From Lates calcarifer (lineage: Eukaryota > Chordata > Actinopteri > Centropomidae), in the NCBI RefSeq assembly GCF_001640805.2, contig NC_066843.1, positions 8,209,686 to 8,273,685 on the forward strand: DNA of 64,000 bases, given 5' to 3'. This document shows positions 44,750 through 57,502 of the stretch, piece after piece. The position numbers and the translations under genes are program-made. Every line of letters starts with the position of its first letter. Within the stretch, counting starts at the first letter, position 1. The notes beneath the pieces were generated by a model. The model saw only the letters and a program-made list of their open reading frames with translations. It ran no database searches and was not told the origin of the DNA.

Positions 44750-47330
44750 GGGAGGCTCTACAATACTGTGGTCAGTATTCGTCGACCATATTATTCTGCT
44801 GAAGGTACTGTTTGTGAGGGAAATACTGTATACAGAACCTGCTTGGCGGTCTTTACACAGAATAAGGGAATAATTCACATTTATTAAATGCATTTAGTTT
44901 TTTAAAAATGTGTGTTCGCTGCGCATGTCTGCACATGACAAATGCACAGACTTATGCTTTCATATACAGAATGTGTGTACATGCACACACACTTACACAC
45001 ACATACTATTTTTATGAATAAGAATAACAGAGCTACGTTACCAGCGTCAATACTTGTATGTTTCCTTTGCATTTTTGTTACTCTCTCCTTTGTGTAATGT
45101 GTGTGTACCCCCTACAGCTCTGATAGGGCTGACTAAATGAATATGTTCACAGAAAATAAACAGAAAGAGCACTGATATGAATTTCATAAAATGACCTATG
45201 ATGTTTTCATGCCCTCAGGACAGTTATATGTATTGCATCTATGCTGGTTAAAAGAATAATGTGAGAATAATATTCACTGGATTTTAAAAGATGCTGAAAG
45301 CTTTTGTTATCATGGTAACATATCACAATGTTTCAATTTTTTTCCCATCTTGGCTTTTAATTACAGCAGGGGATACATATTGAATGCTACATGTCAGTAA
45401 AGGATTTTTGATTTTGACACTTTATGGAGATTTGTCCTTAACCTGTGAAGGACACTGACATGTTTTTCACGCATATGATGGTGTGAAATGAAAATGAGCG
45501 GGGCTTTTAGTAGCAGCACATACAGTTGCAATGGGCTTTGGGCTAACAAAAAACATAATTCAAAAGGCAGAGAAGAACAGACTATACACCACAGCTGTAA
45601 GAATTCACCGGATCCACGATTCAATTATGTTTTCTATTTTGAGATGAATTTTGCGTCCAAATTTTGTATGTTGTTCCTCAACTCAATAGGCGATTCAACT
45701 ATGGCTACTATTGTTCACTTATCAGTTTTGATTGGAAAAAAAAAAAAAAAAAGTTTCAAAAAGTAACAGCAAAACCATTATAGATAACAAAATGAAGAAT
45801 TTGAAGCTATATTAAAGCTATATAAAAAAATTTTCTGCACAATAATGCAAAATGTCTATTCAGGGAAAAACATGGCCCGATTCAATTTTAGCACACCATA
45901 CAAAAGGGAAAATGAATACATATAAACTTGCATACATGTAGCTACAAATACACACCACAAAATGCTGTTTGTTGCCATTCGATTTTTTTCATTTTCTTCT
46001 TCTTGTGAGAAAACTTGTATGGCTATGTTCAACATTGCAGTTGTTTTTTTTTATAGACACAGTGGAAAGCATCAATCCTGCATCTGTGCTGGAGATCCAG
46101 CAGTTTTAAAATTGTTGCACTCCCATATATTTAGCATATCCAGATGTTTGCTAATGTAGTCTTAACATGCACACATACACATGCTCACATGCTTAACACA
46201 CACACATGCTACCACTGTAAGCTTGTTCAACCTCCAGGAGGGAATGATTGGAGAATCTTTTGTGCTAGTACAGAACAGAAGACTTGTATGCTGGCACCAC
46301 AGTGTATTCTGATGATAAACTTAATCTCATTGCTGCTTTTTGATGATGAAAGGCTCCCAGATATGATATCTGATTAGAACTACAGGCCTGGCGAGCTAGT
46401 CTGCCCGGTCCCCAGGTTCTCATGGTTCATTGAACAGGAGAATTTATTTTGAATAATCAAGCTCATGGTCTGTATTGATTTATTCGAATTCTGAATATTA
46501 TTTGCAATTTTAATCCATGGAAAACAATCCTTTGCAAAATTGAATTGTGTCTGGCTGACTTTTTTTTTTTTTCAAAATGACATTTTGACATAGCCCTCAA
46601 AATCATGTTAATAACTGAACTACTAGTTGCGACCTTTACCACAACAATTTTGAAACAGCATTTGCAACCCCATTATTACATATTTGCTGACATTTTCAGC
46701 AGAATGGATATTCATTGGCAGATGCTATTCTCACAATAGGTGGAAGATTAAAAATATCTGTTGCAGTGGATGGAGGTGTCCAGTGATGGATGTGGCAGTA
46801 CTGAGATGCATTTTTTTTATAGTGTCCCATGTGGTGCGGCAGTGCACCTATGCACCCCTTGTGTACAAGCAAAAGGTAATCTTTTATGCCGTTTTCAGTT
46901 GTGTCAAAATGTGATGTCTCTGTCAGGCAGTTTTTCACTGAACTGACCTAGAAACTGTTTATTGTGTAGTACCACGTAGTTTTTCCTTACTCCTTCCCTT
47001 CGCAGGCAGCGCTGTTTACCTGGCAGTGGCAGCTCTGTGGTTGTCGCCAGCCTGATAAGACTTGTCCTGACAGGAAAGCCATTATGATTATAATGACAGT
47101 TATTGTGGTTCAGTGTTTCACCACTGCCTACAAAACACACTGGAAATGGTTTTAAACAGCTGTTGTTGGACTAATTATTGCAATCAAAAATACCCTATTA
47201 TGTTTTCTAAGGCTATTTGTAATGTGTTGGCTGTTTTCCCCTTAAATGCTAGATTACATTTTAGGAGCATGGTCATGCAATAATGGATTGGAAGGAGAGG
47301 GATAAGGAGAGGACAAGAAAATAGAGGAGG
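44750..47330. other. Non-coding stretch
   Basis: AT-rich DNA with CACACA patches (44,983-45,003 and 46,166-46,207), poly-A (45,737-45,753) and T12 (46,561-46,572). Short frames on both strands are featureless. No gene supported. Confidence 0.5.
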
Positions 47331-47339
47331 GCGCAAAAC

Positions 47340-47900
47340 AGAGTGTGCAATAGCAAAGGGGGAGAAGTACATAATGGGCAACAAGCAGAAATGGTCTTTG
47401 TTGGTACTGAGTGCAAAGCAATGGCAATGTGCATCCATTTTGAAGCTCATGGCTCTGTGCTCTGGAGTTCTCGTGATGTGCCATGCTGCAGCCCGTAACT
47501 GCAGCTCCTGGTCTCTGCAAGATCTGGAGAAAGGCTGGAGGTGTGAGCTGGCTTTGAGAAGCCAATCTTACAATCTAACCCTACCAAACGCTAATTCAAT
47601 TCAGTTGCTGCCAGCCTTGAGCATGTGTAGCCGTCGGCATGACGAAAATGAACAGGAACAGCCAGAGCACATGAACAGAAAAAATCAATGAGGACTCTTT
47701 TTCATAAATGGAGTGGGTGTTAAATTAGCTGGATGGGCCCATGTAGCAACACATTGGATTGAGTGCCTGGTGTATTTGGGTTGTGTCTATCGAGTGAGAG
47801 ACGACTTGGTGTACAGCAGTGAAAAGACTCAGTGATGCTCAATCAATGTGACCAATCAGCCTCACCAGCAATTCATTCAGTTTTACACAGATTTGTCAGG
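47340..47900. promoter_or_regulatory. Candidate conserved element, or unassigned open frame
   Basis: A block of balanced composition with a 105-codon + frame (47,374-47,691) starting MGNKQKWSLL and a 103-codon minus frame (47,254-47,565) overlapping it. The + frame has a hydrophobic stretch (LMALCSGVLVMCHAAA) but no recognisable family, no good splice context and a counter-frame of similar length. I prefer a non-coding conserved element and leave coding open. Confidence 0.28.
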
Positions 47901-49086
47901 GGGAAGGGGACTCTGAATTGGTGTTTAAAAGTGCGTTGCTGCAGTTTCGACGACCAAATTCTAAACCCGATTCGTAATGGACTGCTTTGAGTGGCCTTTT
48001 GAGCCTGCCTGATTTTCCTATTCATGCCGTTAAAAACAACTTCAAATACCAGTTATCAGCTCACTCTGTGTACATCAGTTTTCATTTCTTAACATGTATT
48101 TAATGGGGTTTCAAGGCCCTGTGCCAAGACACAATTTTGAAGGCACTTGAGAATAATGATCACAAATCAATATAATCTTGCTCTGCTGATTGTCTGGCAT
48201 TTTAGGAAATCAGCTATGGCAGCTCCTGCCAAATGTGTATAATGGCAATGGTGTGCTTAACACTGTGAGATTGATTCTGAGCCTTTTGCACCTATAGAAA
48301 ACCACAGAAAGAATCACAGAGAAAGGTATTAATGCTTATATATTCCAGTAGATATGTAGGAAGCTAACACATATCCAGAGGCACTAGCAAACAAGAACAA
48401 CTTAATGTCGGCAAGGTTGTGATATCTTTTGACACAAAATGAGTGCTTAACTTAAACAAAAACTAAAATCACTCAATAGTGGAAGGGAGAAACTCTGAAT
48501 AAATGTGTTACAGGCAAATGGAGAGATGGAGAGAAGGTCCATCAGGCCATCTTAGTCAAATCCTTGTCCTCAGGTAATTGGAGTAGCTTTCCACATCCAA
48601 TCTGTCCATCTGAAAAAGGAGGAGCACACAGATGAAAGGAAACAGGGATCAATTGACCTAATAGCTTGTCCAATCAATCCTTATGTTTTTCTGATAGCTT
48701 GACAGAGGGTGCAGAGCGGAGTGGCGGATGAGCCCCTCTAATTGGCTCGGGCAGAGCAGGCAGAGCAGGAGGCTGAGTAGTAATGGCAGGAGTAGTCGTC
48801 ACTCCTACTCACACCTGGCGCACTCACTCTAGTAGCGTCAATACTGACACCTTTGTCCTCATTACCTTCAGCTTAGTGCCACGTACAGACCCTTCATCTG
48901 CAGCTGCAGGACTCCAATGTTCCTTCATTACACCTCTATTTACACAATCCACTTCTTGCTCTCTGCCACTGACCTCTCACAGTCAGTGACGGATACAGGA
49001 GTTACTCAATATCGTCTAGGCTATCAACGTACTTGGATAGGCAGCAGAATTAGGAGAGACGTGTATATAAACAGGAACTCCATCTT

Positions 49087-49124
49087 TGTGTGTGTGTGTG
49101 TGTGTGAGAGAGACAGAGAGAGAC
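49087..49124. repeat. Compound (GT)n(GA)n microsatellite
   Basis: GT repeat (about 20 bp) passing into GAGAGAGACAGAGAGAGAC. Confidence 0.9.
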
Positions 49125-49850
49125 TGGCTGTCTGGCCCTGACAAGCAGTGATGTTCACCTGAGACTCACCTGAGTCATTCCACAGAGTACGGCTCTGGTG
49201 GGTTCGTATTTGTGTCAGCAGCACTCCCCTTGGAGTATACGATGTTGGACTGGTGTGAGCATGTTTGTGTTTGCAGTGTCTGCGTGTGTATGTGTCCATG
49301 CTATGAGCTGTGAGAAGAGGCAACACCAAGAAACAACACGGGACCAGAAGAAGCTGTTTGTTTGCCTGTCTGCCAAGATGGGAGTTGGAGGGAAGCAGGT
49401 AGAGAGAGGAGAGATGAGGCAGGGGAGGACGGGAGGAGAGATGGAGCTCCTTGAGAGAGGTGTGAAAGGGCACGTATATCCATAAACAGCTGCAAAAACA
49501 CCTAGAGCATTATACATACAGTAGGCAGATACTAGATGAGACAGATCAGGGGGAGGTGCACCATGATGGAAAAAGTCCATAAACAGAGAGAAAGAAAGAG
49601 AGGGAGAGAGAGCAAGAGTGCATCCGGAGTGGATTAATTAAGGATTATAATTATGTTGGGACTATGCATGTCTCACCTGAGACTGCCCTGTGCCGCTCTT
49701 CTCCAATCCTCATGCCCTCTGCTCCTCTGCACATATGGACAGCAAACCACAGGAAAATACTACTCACACTTGTGGTATCATAGATTCACCTCTCTGACAC
49801 CATGCAGAAAACTAAATGAGCGCAACAGCATATTAACCTTTTCACAGCTG

Positions 49851-49879
<29 letters not shown>
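49851..49879. repeat. Poly-T run (29)
   Basis: The longest homopolymer in the window. It is followed by AAAATCC on the + strand. It could be the A-tail of a minus-strand retrocopy, but no body was recognised. Confidence 0.92.
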
Positions 49880-49884
<5 letters not shown>

Positions 49885-51529
49885 CCGTCTGCTACAACAT
49901 TGATAATATATAATGTTAGTCTGTGCTCACACAGTAAATGTGCTCCACACTGTTGGAGTACAATTAGTCTTAACTTGAGGTACAAATGGGTTTGCGACCA
50001 GACAAACACACATTCAGATTTGGCTGGGGAAATCAGCTTAATAGTGGTGTTCACAAAAACTGGCATTTTCCCAATGTTCTCTTTAAACCTGCGTTAATCA
50101 ATTCCTGGAACAAACTGTACATAAAACACTGATGTAATATCACCTTCTAAAGTTGATATGGTAAGTGTTTTGGCAGACTGGGTTCATCACTGAGTGACAT
50201 CTTTCACAATATCAGTAGTCATGTGATCCATTATTAATAAAACAATTCATTATAGCAGAAGTATTTTATTCAAAATGTGCATCATTTATCGACAGAGGAA
50301 ACTGAAATGTTGTGCCTGTTTTCAAGACTCTTTTGACTATTTGTAGCTGCTCCTACAATACCCACGTATAAAATGCAGATGTTCGACTGGATTTTTTAAA
50401 ATCACAGGTTACATCATTTAGGTTTTCTGTCCATATGCTCTGGAATAAAACATATTGTACATTGTCTATGGCATATGTTAGCACCCAGTGCTAGTGAGAA
50501 AATAAGATGGCAAAACGATTTCTCGGTTGTCTGATTTTGGGGACATCTTGGACCTCCCTTGGAGTTGGGACTATTAAATATGAGGTAAATAAAGCCTGTG
50601 GTTCAGCCCAGACCACAGCAGTACTCTGTAGACAGGCAGACCTCTGGAGACACAGAGAGCAGAAGGAATTTTTACATCACATTTTCTCCTGTACAGTACA
50701 AAGATAGGATTAAGGTTGTAATGTCCCGTGCCAGTAAGTGGATAGAGCCTAAATTTTTCCAGTGAGGCTGCACAACGATCAACAGCTAGCGCCCAGGTGT
50801 GGATCAATGTGAAGTAAGGTGCTGCTAAAAATGACCATGCATGCTCAGCAAACCTTTGGTGGTTATGTGAAGGTTTTTCTTTATGTTTGTTTCTAAAAAC
50901 TACAGTGCAGTGCAGCAATTTTTAGCAACTGAGTGCTTTGCTTCTTTCATTTGAAACATCGACAAAAAAGAAGAATGTTGTATAAATAATAAAAAATGAC
51001 AGGCACCATGAAAAGCCACATGGTGGGTGGTGAAGGACATATTTCTAATAGAATAAAATACACTGGCTTGTCTATTAGGATATGAATGTGCTTATAATTC
51101 AGTGATTATGATCACACCACTTGTTCCCTCACCCTGCAGTGCTCCAGATTATGAACATGGACCACATGCCATACGTCATCTGACCACAAAAGACACTTGC
51201 CAGACCACAGTTTAACCTCTGGTCACCTCACAGCCCCGAGACAACACAAAGAAGACACACACACCATAAACTGACCACCAAACACACACACATACAGGCA
51301 CGCACGCACATGCTCACACTTTTGCTCTGCAGTCACAGACATGAGGCATTTAGGGAACAGAATGGAAAAGGATTTAATTGAGTCTTTGATCATTATAGAA
51401 TTACCATGTGCCTTCTTGGCACCCTGGTTATTGTTTCGTGGATTAATCATTTTCATTCCACAAATTGTGGAATCCACATAGCAAATCAGTGTGCTGCCTG
51501 GTTGACATAGATATGCAGTTGGAGCAAGG

Positions 51530-51700
51530 GGATTTTAATGTGTCCTAGCCCTCCAATTGGCCCTAGTCGTCCATGCGACTTGATTTATTTGAAAGATTGG
51601 TTTTATTGATTTACTGAATTAATGTGGTGCCAGTTTAATCAGTGTGCCGTGGAACTATGCAGAATTTGACATCTCTGTGAACTCAAATGAATTGAGTGTA
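51530..51700. promoter_or_regulatory. Candidate conserved non-coding element
   Basis: Unique block with CCTCCAATTGGCCC, CTGAATTAATGTGG and CCAGTTTAATCAGTG. The call is by composition only and is weak. Confidence 0.27.
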
Positions 51701-51709
51701 CAATATTGA

Positions 51710-54170
51710 TCTGGTTATCCACAGTATTTATTCAGCTATTTGTCTAAGAGCTGATTAATTCAGTGTGTACGAAATAATGTAGGTATGTGTTTATGTGGCT
51801 GTAGTCGTGATTTTGTTTGTGTGTCTCTTCCCCTCTCTCCGTATATTTGTGTAACTGGTAATTGCATCTGTTATAGACTGAAGGTTTCACCCTTCTATTG
51901 GAGTAGCAGCGTTTACAATTTATATGTGTTCTTTACTGCACATGCAAAAGCACACTGCTACTTGTATTTTTTTGTATTTTATAAAATGACACACCAGATG
52001 CAGGCTCAGCACATGCATGTCCAGCGTTAATCCACATGTAAACTTACAGTACAGTATATGCATGTATTAGCACCATGCTGGGATGTGTGCAGTGCGTGAG
52101 GTGTCATTGTGTAACAGAAGTACACGCTGTAATTGCAGACTGCATATTGTAAGAGTGGAGCAGTGTTCAGCACCAGTATGATGATTGAGCAGTATCTGTC
52201 ATAGAGGGCCAGAGGAGGGAGAGTAGTTATCTAATTAGAGCTAACTCAGGATGGATATGGATGCTTTCTGACAGCTGTCTCATCTGATTTGCCTGCCTGT
52301 GGAAGACGAACATTTGTTTGGAGATGTTTGTCTTATGGATAAAAGCAGAAGCTTCACACTTCTCTGTCGTCCTATTCTATGTGTAATGGAGGACCACTGA
52401 TATTGATATTACACAGAAGGGAATCTCAGCTGTCAATTGGTTGTCCACATTCACAGAGCTCGCTCTGTTCACACGACATTGTGTAGACTGAGCTGTAATC
52501 CTACAAGGCTATCTGAGTACACGGGATAAAAACAATTGACTGGATTGAGGAGATCATCAGCAAAGAAAATGATGAATTTCTGAGGCTTGGCATACAAGTC
52601 TACAGTAGCATCCTAATACAGTATGCTATTGTATTTAATATTGCAAATCCTGAAAGCTATTGTAGATTCTTGGAGAAAAATCCAGCTAGAGCAGTGGTAG
52701 CTTGGTACTGGAGGGTAAACCCAGGCACGTAATGAAATACAGCAGAATTAAAACTCCTAATCCGTGTGCTTATTTAATCATATAACATGGACCACAGCTC
52801 AGGTCATAATTACCATAAAAGTTCAAACAAATGCAAAGGGCAGCACTCTGTATTCCACTGGCATTTCTGCTGTGCATTATAACATACATTATACTGTATA
52901 TAGCCAATAGGATAAAAAACTAAGAATACTGTTTGAACGATCCTTAGCCTCACATGCAAACAGAATGGTGGCTGCTTGTGTAACATTGTTAGAAAGTATA
53001 CTGTACAGGTTGTAGATGCCTGAAGTGCCTTACCTGCATTCAAAGACTCACAAGGAAACACTAACCTTCAGTGCTATGCAGCATTTTGACAGAATGGCTT
53101 CAATACTACAGAACTACTTTACACTCAGAGGTTACGTGGATGCCTGTAACATAATTAATTAAATAACAGATTAAGGGAGTACTCAGATTATTGCAGCTGT
53201 CATGTAAATGTGCTAAATGGATTATTTTAGTTGAATTAAAGGGAGAATTGAAGAAAGGATAACTCAATTTTCTGACCCCAGAATCAATCTTTTTGCTGTA
53301 CTCTGGTATGCACCTCCGTTCTGATTTCTTTTGGTGTTTTGATTCTGTGCAAAGCGGTGTTTCTGTACAAACAGCAACACGGCTAGTGGTGGAAAACAAA
53401 GGAAAACAAAGCAAAAAACAAAAAAAAACAAACAAAAAAAAAAACAGATTTTTTGGGGCGACAGCAAAGTGGCTTTCATGTTACAACTAACTCTGCAAGT
53501 GACAGAGTCTGTGTTACGGGGCTCTATAAATTCATCATCACAACAAAACATAGACACAAAGTCCCTCCGTTTTCCTTGTGGTGCTAAAAAGATGTTTTGC
53601 TCGGCTACTTGGCATCAAACAAATCATGTAAACACTGGCTACCGGGCAAATCGAGTTACTGCAGACCATAATCATGCGATTGCCTTGAGGTGGTTAGGTA
53701 GTTATTCACAGTAAACAGGTTTTAGTGCATATTTAAACAAACTGCTTCACACAGATCTACTACTTTGGGTCTCTGCAAAGCTGCTAGGCTATTTAACTTC
53801 CTCTTTCCATAAACCTGGTTGCTTTTTCTCTGAGTGTACAATCTGAGAGTATCTACATTAACCTTTCTCTGTGCTCTTTCTGTTACCCTCTAAACAATTT
53901 GTTCTGCCCTCACAGACTCTGTTTGTTGACTAGTCTAAATAATTACGGTGCTTCAGCCCACATACATACCTGTTTGCTCAACTACCATTTGCAGTTTACA
54001 GACCTGAACGTCTATGTGCTCACTGGTTCTCCTAATACATGCCTGTTTACACTCTCTTGCCCCTGCACCCTGCACTTACATGCACCTGTGTGGACTCTCC
54101 TTCCTTTGTGAGTGCAGTAACGTTTGCCTTACACTCACCTTCTCTCCTGTTCATGCCCCCCCCAACACTA
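51710..54170. other. Non-coding stretch
   Basis: AT-rich DNA with scattered TACAGTAT words (about 52,050, 52,616 and 52,892) and an A/C-rich patch (53,395-53,445). No gene or mobile element supported. Confidence 0.5.
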
Positions 54171-54179
54171 CTCACCTTC

Positions 54180-54480
54180 TGATGCCAGCAGATATGGATG
54201 GAAATACAAATGACCCCTGATGAACCCAGATATTGAGCTGTTTTAAAGCTGGAGGCTTTAGACAATATCCCTTCCTAGCTCCGACGTGCCGGAGATAGAG
54301 GGGCTGGGGTTTCTCACTACATCGGGGTTTTATGGGATTTATGACCCCCGTCCCCATCAGCTATCTCTCCCTCCACTGGCACTTCTCCCACTGGCTAGAA
54401 TTAGCGGGCGAAGAAAACAAACAAATTACAAGGAAACAAACACAACAGCTAATAAGCATGAAGTGAAATGAAGAGAACAC
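54180..54480. promoter_or_regulatory. Candidate conserved non-coding element
   Basis: Unique block with TTTTAAAGCTGGAGGC, CTCCGACGTGCCGGAG (an inverted repeat, CTCCG...CGGAG), TTTTATGGGATTTATG, AGAATTAGCGGGCG and CAGCTAATAAGC. No simple repeats until the purine-rich stretch at 54,500. Confidence 0.38.
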
Positions 54481-54489
54481 TTTTAGCAG

Positions 54490-55490
54490 CATGCAGGCTG
54501 AGAGGGGGGAGAGGGAAGGAAGGGCAGGGTATAATCTTCTCTCCCTCTCCCCTGTCTTCTGTGTCTGCATTTCCCTCTAATTTCCTCCTGCCCCGCTGTC
54601 CCCTCCACCCTCTGTGACTCGCCAGTGGGGCTCTCCGAGTAGATCATTTCTGAGCATGGGCAGTGTGAGACAGATGGGCGGATGATGGATCTGACGTGAT
54701 AGACAGCGGGGTGATGGATGGCTGGCTGGCTGATAGGGGATTAATGCAGTGCTGAGGCCGCTGCAGCACAGCGGATGGCTTAGTGATAGATAGATAAAAC
54801 TGACGAGCAGATAAACAAGAGAGCGCTAATCCACGCCCCCTTGATGGACAGAAAATCAAAGAGAGGTAAAAGAGCCACAGAGGGAGAGGTGGACCTTTTT
54901 ATATTGCCATGGCAGGGTGTAGAGCTTTCATGGGAGGGAATGTGAATGAACACAAGGTGAGATGAGGTAGGGAGCTGTGGAGGGTTAAGGAGGAGCACTG
55001 TGTTGCAGTGGTGTGTAAGCATGGGTCAGTGTTAGCACATGTCTATGTCAGGATTTGGTGCCTGGATATATTGGACAGGGCCGGGAGTTTTGGTGATATG
55101 GCGTGGCGGGTGACAGCGAGGGCTGGTGATATGCTATTTTGAGTGATGGTGAACAGTCTGACTGCAGAGGAGAGATTGGGCATAGCGGCAAATTGGCCGT
55201 AGTGGGATGTGATGGGATGATTGGACAGCAGAGAGTGTGCTGGTTGGGGATTGAAGATAGGAGCGATTGTTGTGTCTGTTGGTATTTTTAATGCACTTCC
55301 GTCAGTGCACCAGCTTAACCTTCTGTGTAATGTACGAAAATAAAGGTTTTGGGTCTCTATGCTTACGCAATTCTGCCAACTGGCTAGTTGAAAAGGCCTG
55401 TCGTGAAGAGAGGAAAAGGAAAAAAAAAAAGAACGAGGGGAGTGGAGGACAAGCCCAGGGAGAGTTCCTCTGAAAATAGGGAGCAAGCTG
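54490..55490. other. Low-complexity GATGG/GTGAG-rich DNA
   Basis: From 54,655 the + strand is G-rich with many GATGG, GGCTGGCTGGCTGA and TGATAG words, and it stays G-rich to about 55,260. Minus-strand frames (71, 80 and 147 codons) are by-products of this skew. No gene supported. Confidence 0.5.
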
Positions 55491-55494
55491 CCTA

Positions 55495-55745
55495 TCCCTG
55501 CGTTATTATTGAGCGCTAAGCTTTGTCTCTGTTCACCGTTTCAGGGGACCCCAGGGGTTCTGGCATCGATCTGGCGCGCTCAGAATGCACTCCGGTGTCA
55601 CCTATTTAAACACAGTGAGCCGCTAGCCAACAGAGACAAGCCTTTATTTATCAAGCCTCTGATTTTGGCTGCACGGATGACAACCTGATTAGCACTTAAA
55701 GGAGCTCTTAAATCTTTTATTGGAATGGGTGGAGGCAATCTATAC
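55495..55745. promoter_or_regulatory. Candidate conserved non-coding element
   Basis: A unique, more CpG-containing block sits between two G-skewed low-complexity stretches. It contains GTTATTATTGAGCGC, GGCATCGATCTGGCGCGC, CTATTTAAACAC, CCTTTATTTATCAAGCC, CTGATTAGCAC and CTTTTATTGG. The CTTTTATTGG/TTTATTTATC words suit HOX/CDX-type sites. Function is inferred. Confidence 0.42.
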
Positions 55746-55749
55746 AGAG

Positions 55750-56330
55750 AGGGGGACAGCAGTCTTACCCTGTGAGTGTCATGGAGGATGAACAGAGAGG
55801 CGAGGTGAGGGACCATATCATCCAGGGGGTTAATGAAGAGGAGGGACAGACTGGATTGGAAGTGTGTGACAGACAGTGAGAGAGGGGAGAGAAAGAGAGA
55901 GGAAGTGTGCAACTGGGAACAATGGGTGAGAAGTAGAAGGTGTGAGTGGGTGAGAGCAAGAGAGGGCATGTGACTGAGGAGTGGTGGGGGGGATCGGAGA
56001 GGCTGAGACAATGAATGAACGTCGAATGAGTGGGTGAGAATATTGTGGACAAGTGAAGGCCTGAGCAAATGAACAAACTGCTAAACAAACAAGTGGGTGA
56101 TGACTGTGCGTTGGTGCAGATTGTAGCGGCCACCGTGCACACGTGTGTGCGTGGCAAATGAGGAATGATGGAAGAGACTAAGTGAGCAAGTAATGGGGGT
56201 TAGTGATGGGTGTGTTGACAGAAAGTGTCAGCTTTAACCACACTGACCCACGAATACAGGCTGCATGCACAAGTGGCTGAATTTGAGTGCCAGCTTGGAC
56301 GTGAACTGACTGTAAAATTGAATGTGAATT
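55750..56330. other. G-skewed low-complexity DNA
   Basis: Repeated TGAGTGGGTGAGA and GAGAGAGG words on the + strand. The 156- and 130-codon minus frames are Ser/Leu/Pro-rich shadows with no domain. Confidence 0.55.
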
Positions 56331-57481
56331 TCGAGTTGGATGTGAAATGAATGCAAATAGGAAAAGTAGGTGGATGGTGTTTGCGCATCTACCTCGACGT
56401 GTCAGTCTCCTGTCGTTCCTACATCATTTTCGATGAGCATCTCTCCAGTCTCACATTTGAACACCTCATTTCATCTTCTGTGTAATTATAGCTCTGTTTT
56501 ATTTTTCGGGGAGGGTCCTCTATCCTTGCCTCTTGTCCTCATCAGGGTACTAAAATTAAAGTTTGTATTTTTAGTTCAGATTAAACTCTATTAAATAATA
56601 ATCCCAACCTTCTTGGCACTCTGTTAACTGGGAACAATTTTGTTTCATGTAATAGATGAGTATATTTACTCTCGTAGAGAGAGGAACACTAAGCGATGCC
56701 AGTGCTCGATTAGAGAGGAGCTGGTGCTAGAGAGCACCAAGATAATTTATTCTTGCCTTGCTTCCCTTGAGATGCCGATGGCCGATTCACTTCCAATGCC
56801 AAGAAGTGTGTGTATACATTTGTTTATGTGTGTGACACTTGCGGTTGGTTTATGTTGGGACATTTGGGACGAGGCTATTGTCTGTCCTGCAGCCTGTGCG
56901 ACATTCAAATCTTTCCCTTTCTCACCTCATCTCTGTCAGTAACGGGCGCAGCAAAACAATACTGCCTGTGAAATGTCAAGAGAATTAGCATGGCATAGAT
57001 ACACACACACTGTTTACTGTCCCCCCTTCTTTACCGGCCTTTCACTTTTTCTGCTCGCCTGTCTCTCTCACCTTCTTGTCTGGCATGTGTCTATCCCCTG
57101 CCCTATCCACCACCCTTGGCTGCAGCATGCTTGTCTGACCCTGTCATAGTCTCCTTCAGGGTCTGTCTCTTGGTGATCAAGCTCCATTATTTATGCTGTA
57201 TCGTGTTCCACCATCAATTCCCGCAATGGAACAATTGAGACAGATTTCCTTGACTGTCACAATAGCAGTGAGACTCAGCAGAGGTTGAAAATGGGATTAG
57301 CCTTAAATGGAATTTAATTTTCACCGTTGTTGTCTCCGAAGCCTGTCTACCACCCAGACACCATGACGCGCTTTGGTAGTGCTTTCACCATTGTGTGTTG
57401 TGTGTGAGAGAGATTACTGCTGTGCTACACAATGGCAACTCCAGCATTTGTAATGTGATGCACATATGCAACCGTTACTTG

Positions 57482-57502
57482 TTTTTTTTTTTTTTTTTTT
57501 TT
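57482..57502. repeat. Poly-T run (21)
   Basis: T21 homopolymer followed by AAAGCACTG. No associated retroelement body seen. Confidence 0.9.

Larger units (their letters stand above)
47910..51520. other. Non-coding stretch with simple repeats
   Basis: Ordinary DNA with a GT/GA repeat (49,087-49,124), purine-rich tracts (49,390-49,450 and 49,585-49,620), a T29 run (49,851-49,879) and a CA-rich patch (51,250-51,320). Minus-strand frames of 149 and 121 codons near 49.0-49.6 kb are read from the purine-rich and GT tracts and are not genes. Confidence 0.55.

Noticed and set aside
49024..49580. Minus-strand frames of 149 and 121 codons
   Set aside because: Partly read from GT/GA repeats and purine tracts; no recognisable protein family.
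55598..56157. Minus-strand frames of 156 and 130 codons
   Set aside because: Ser/Leu/Pro-rich shadows of G-skewed low-complexity DNA, overlapping in different phases.
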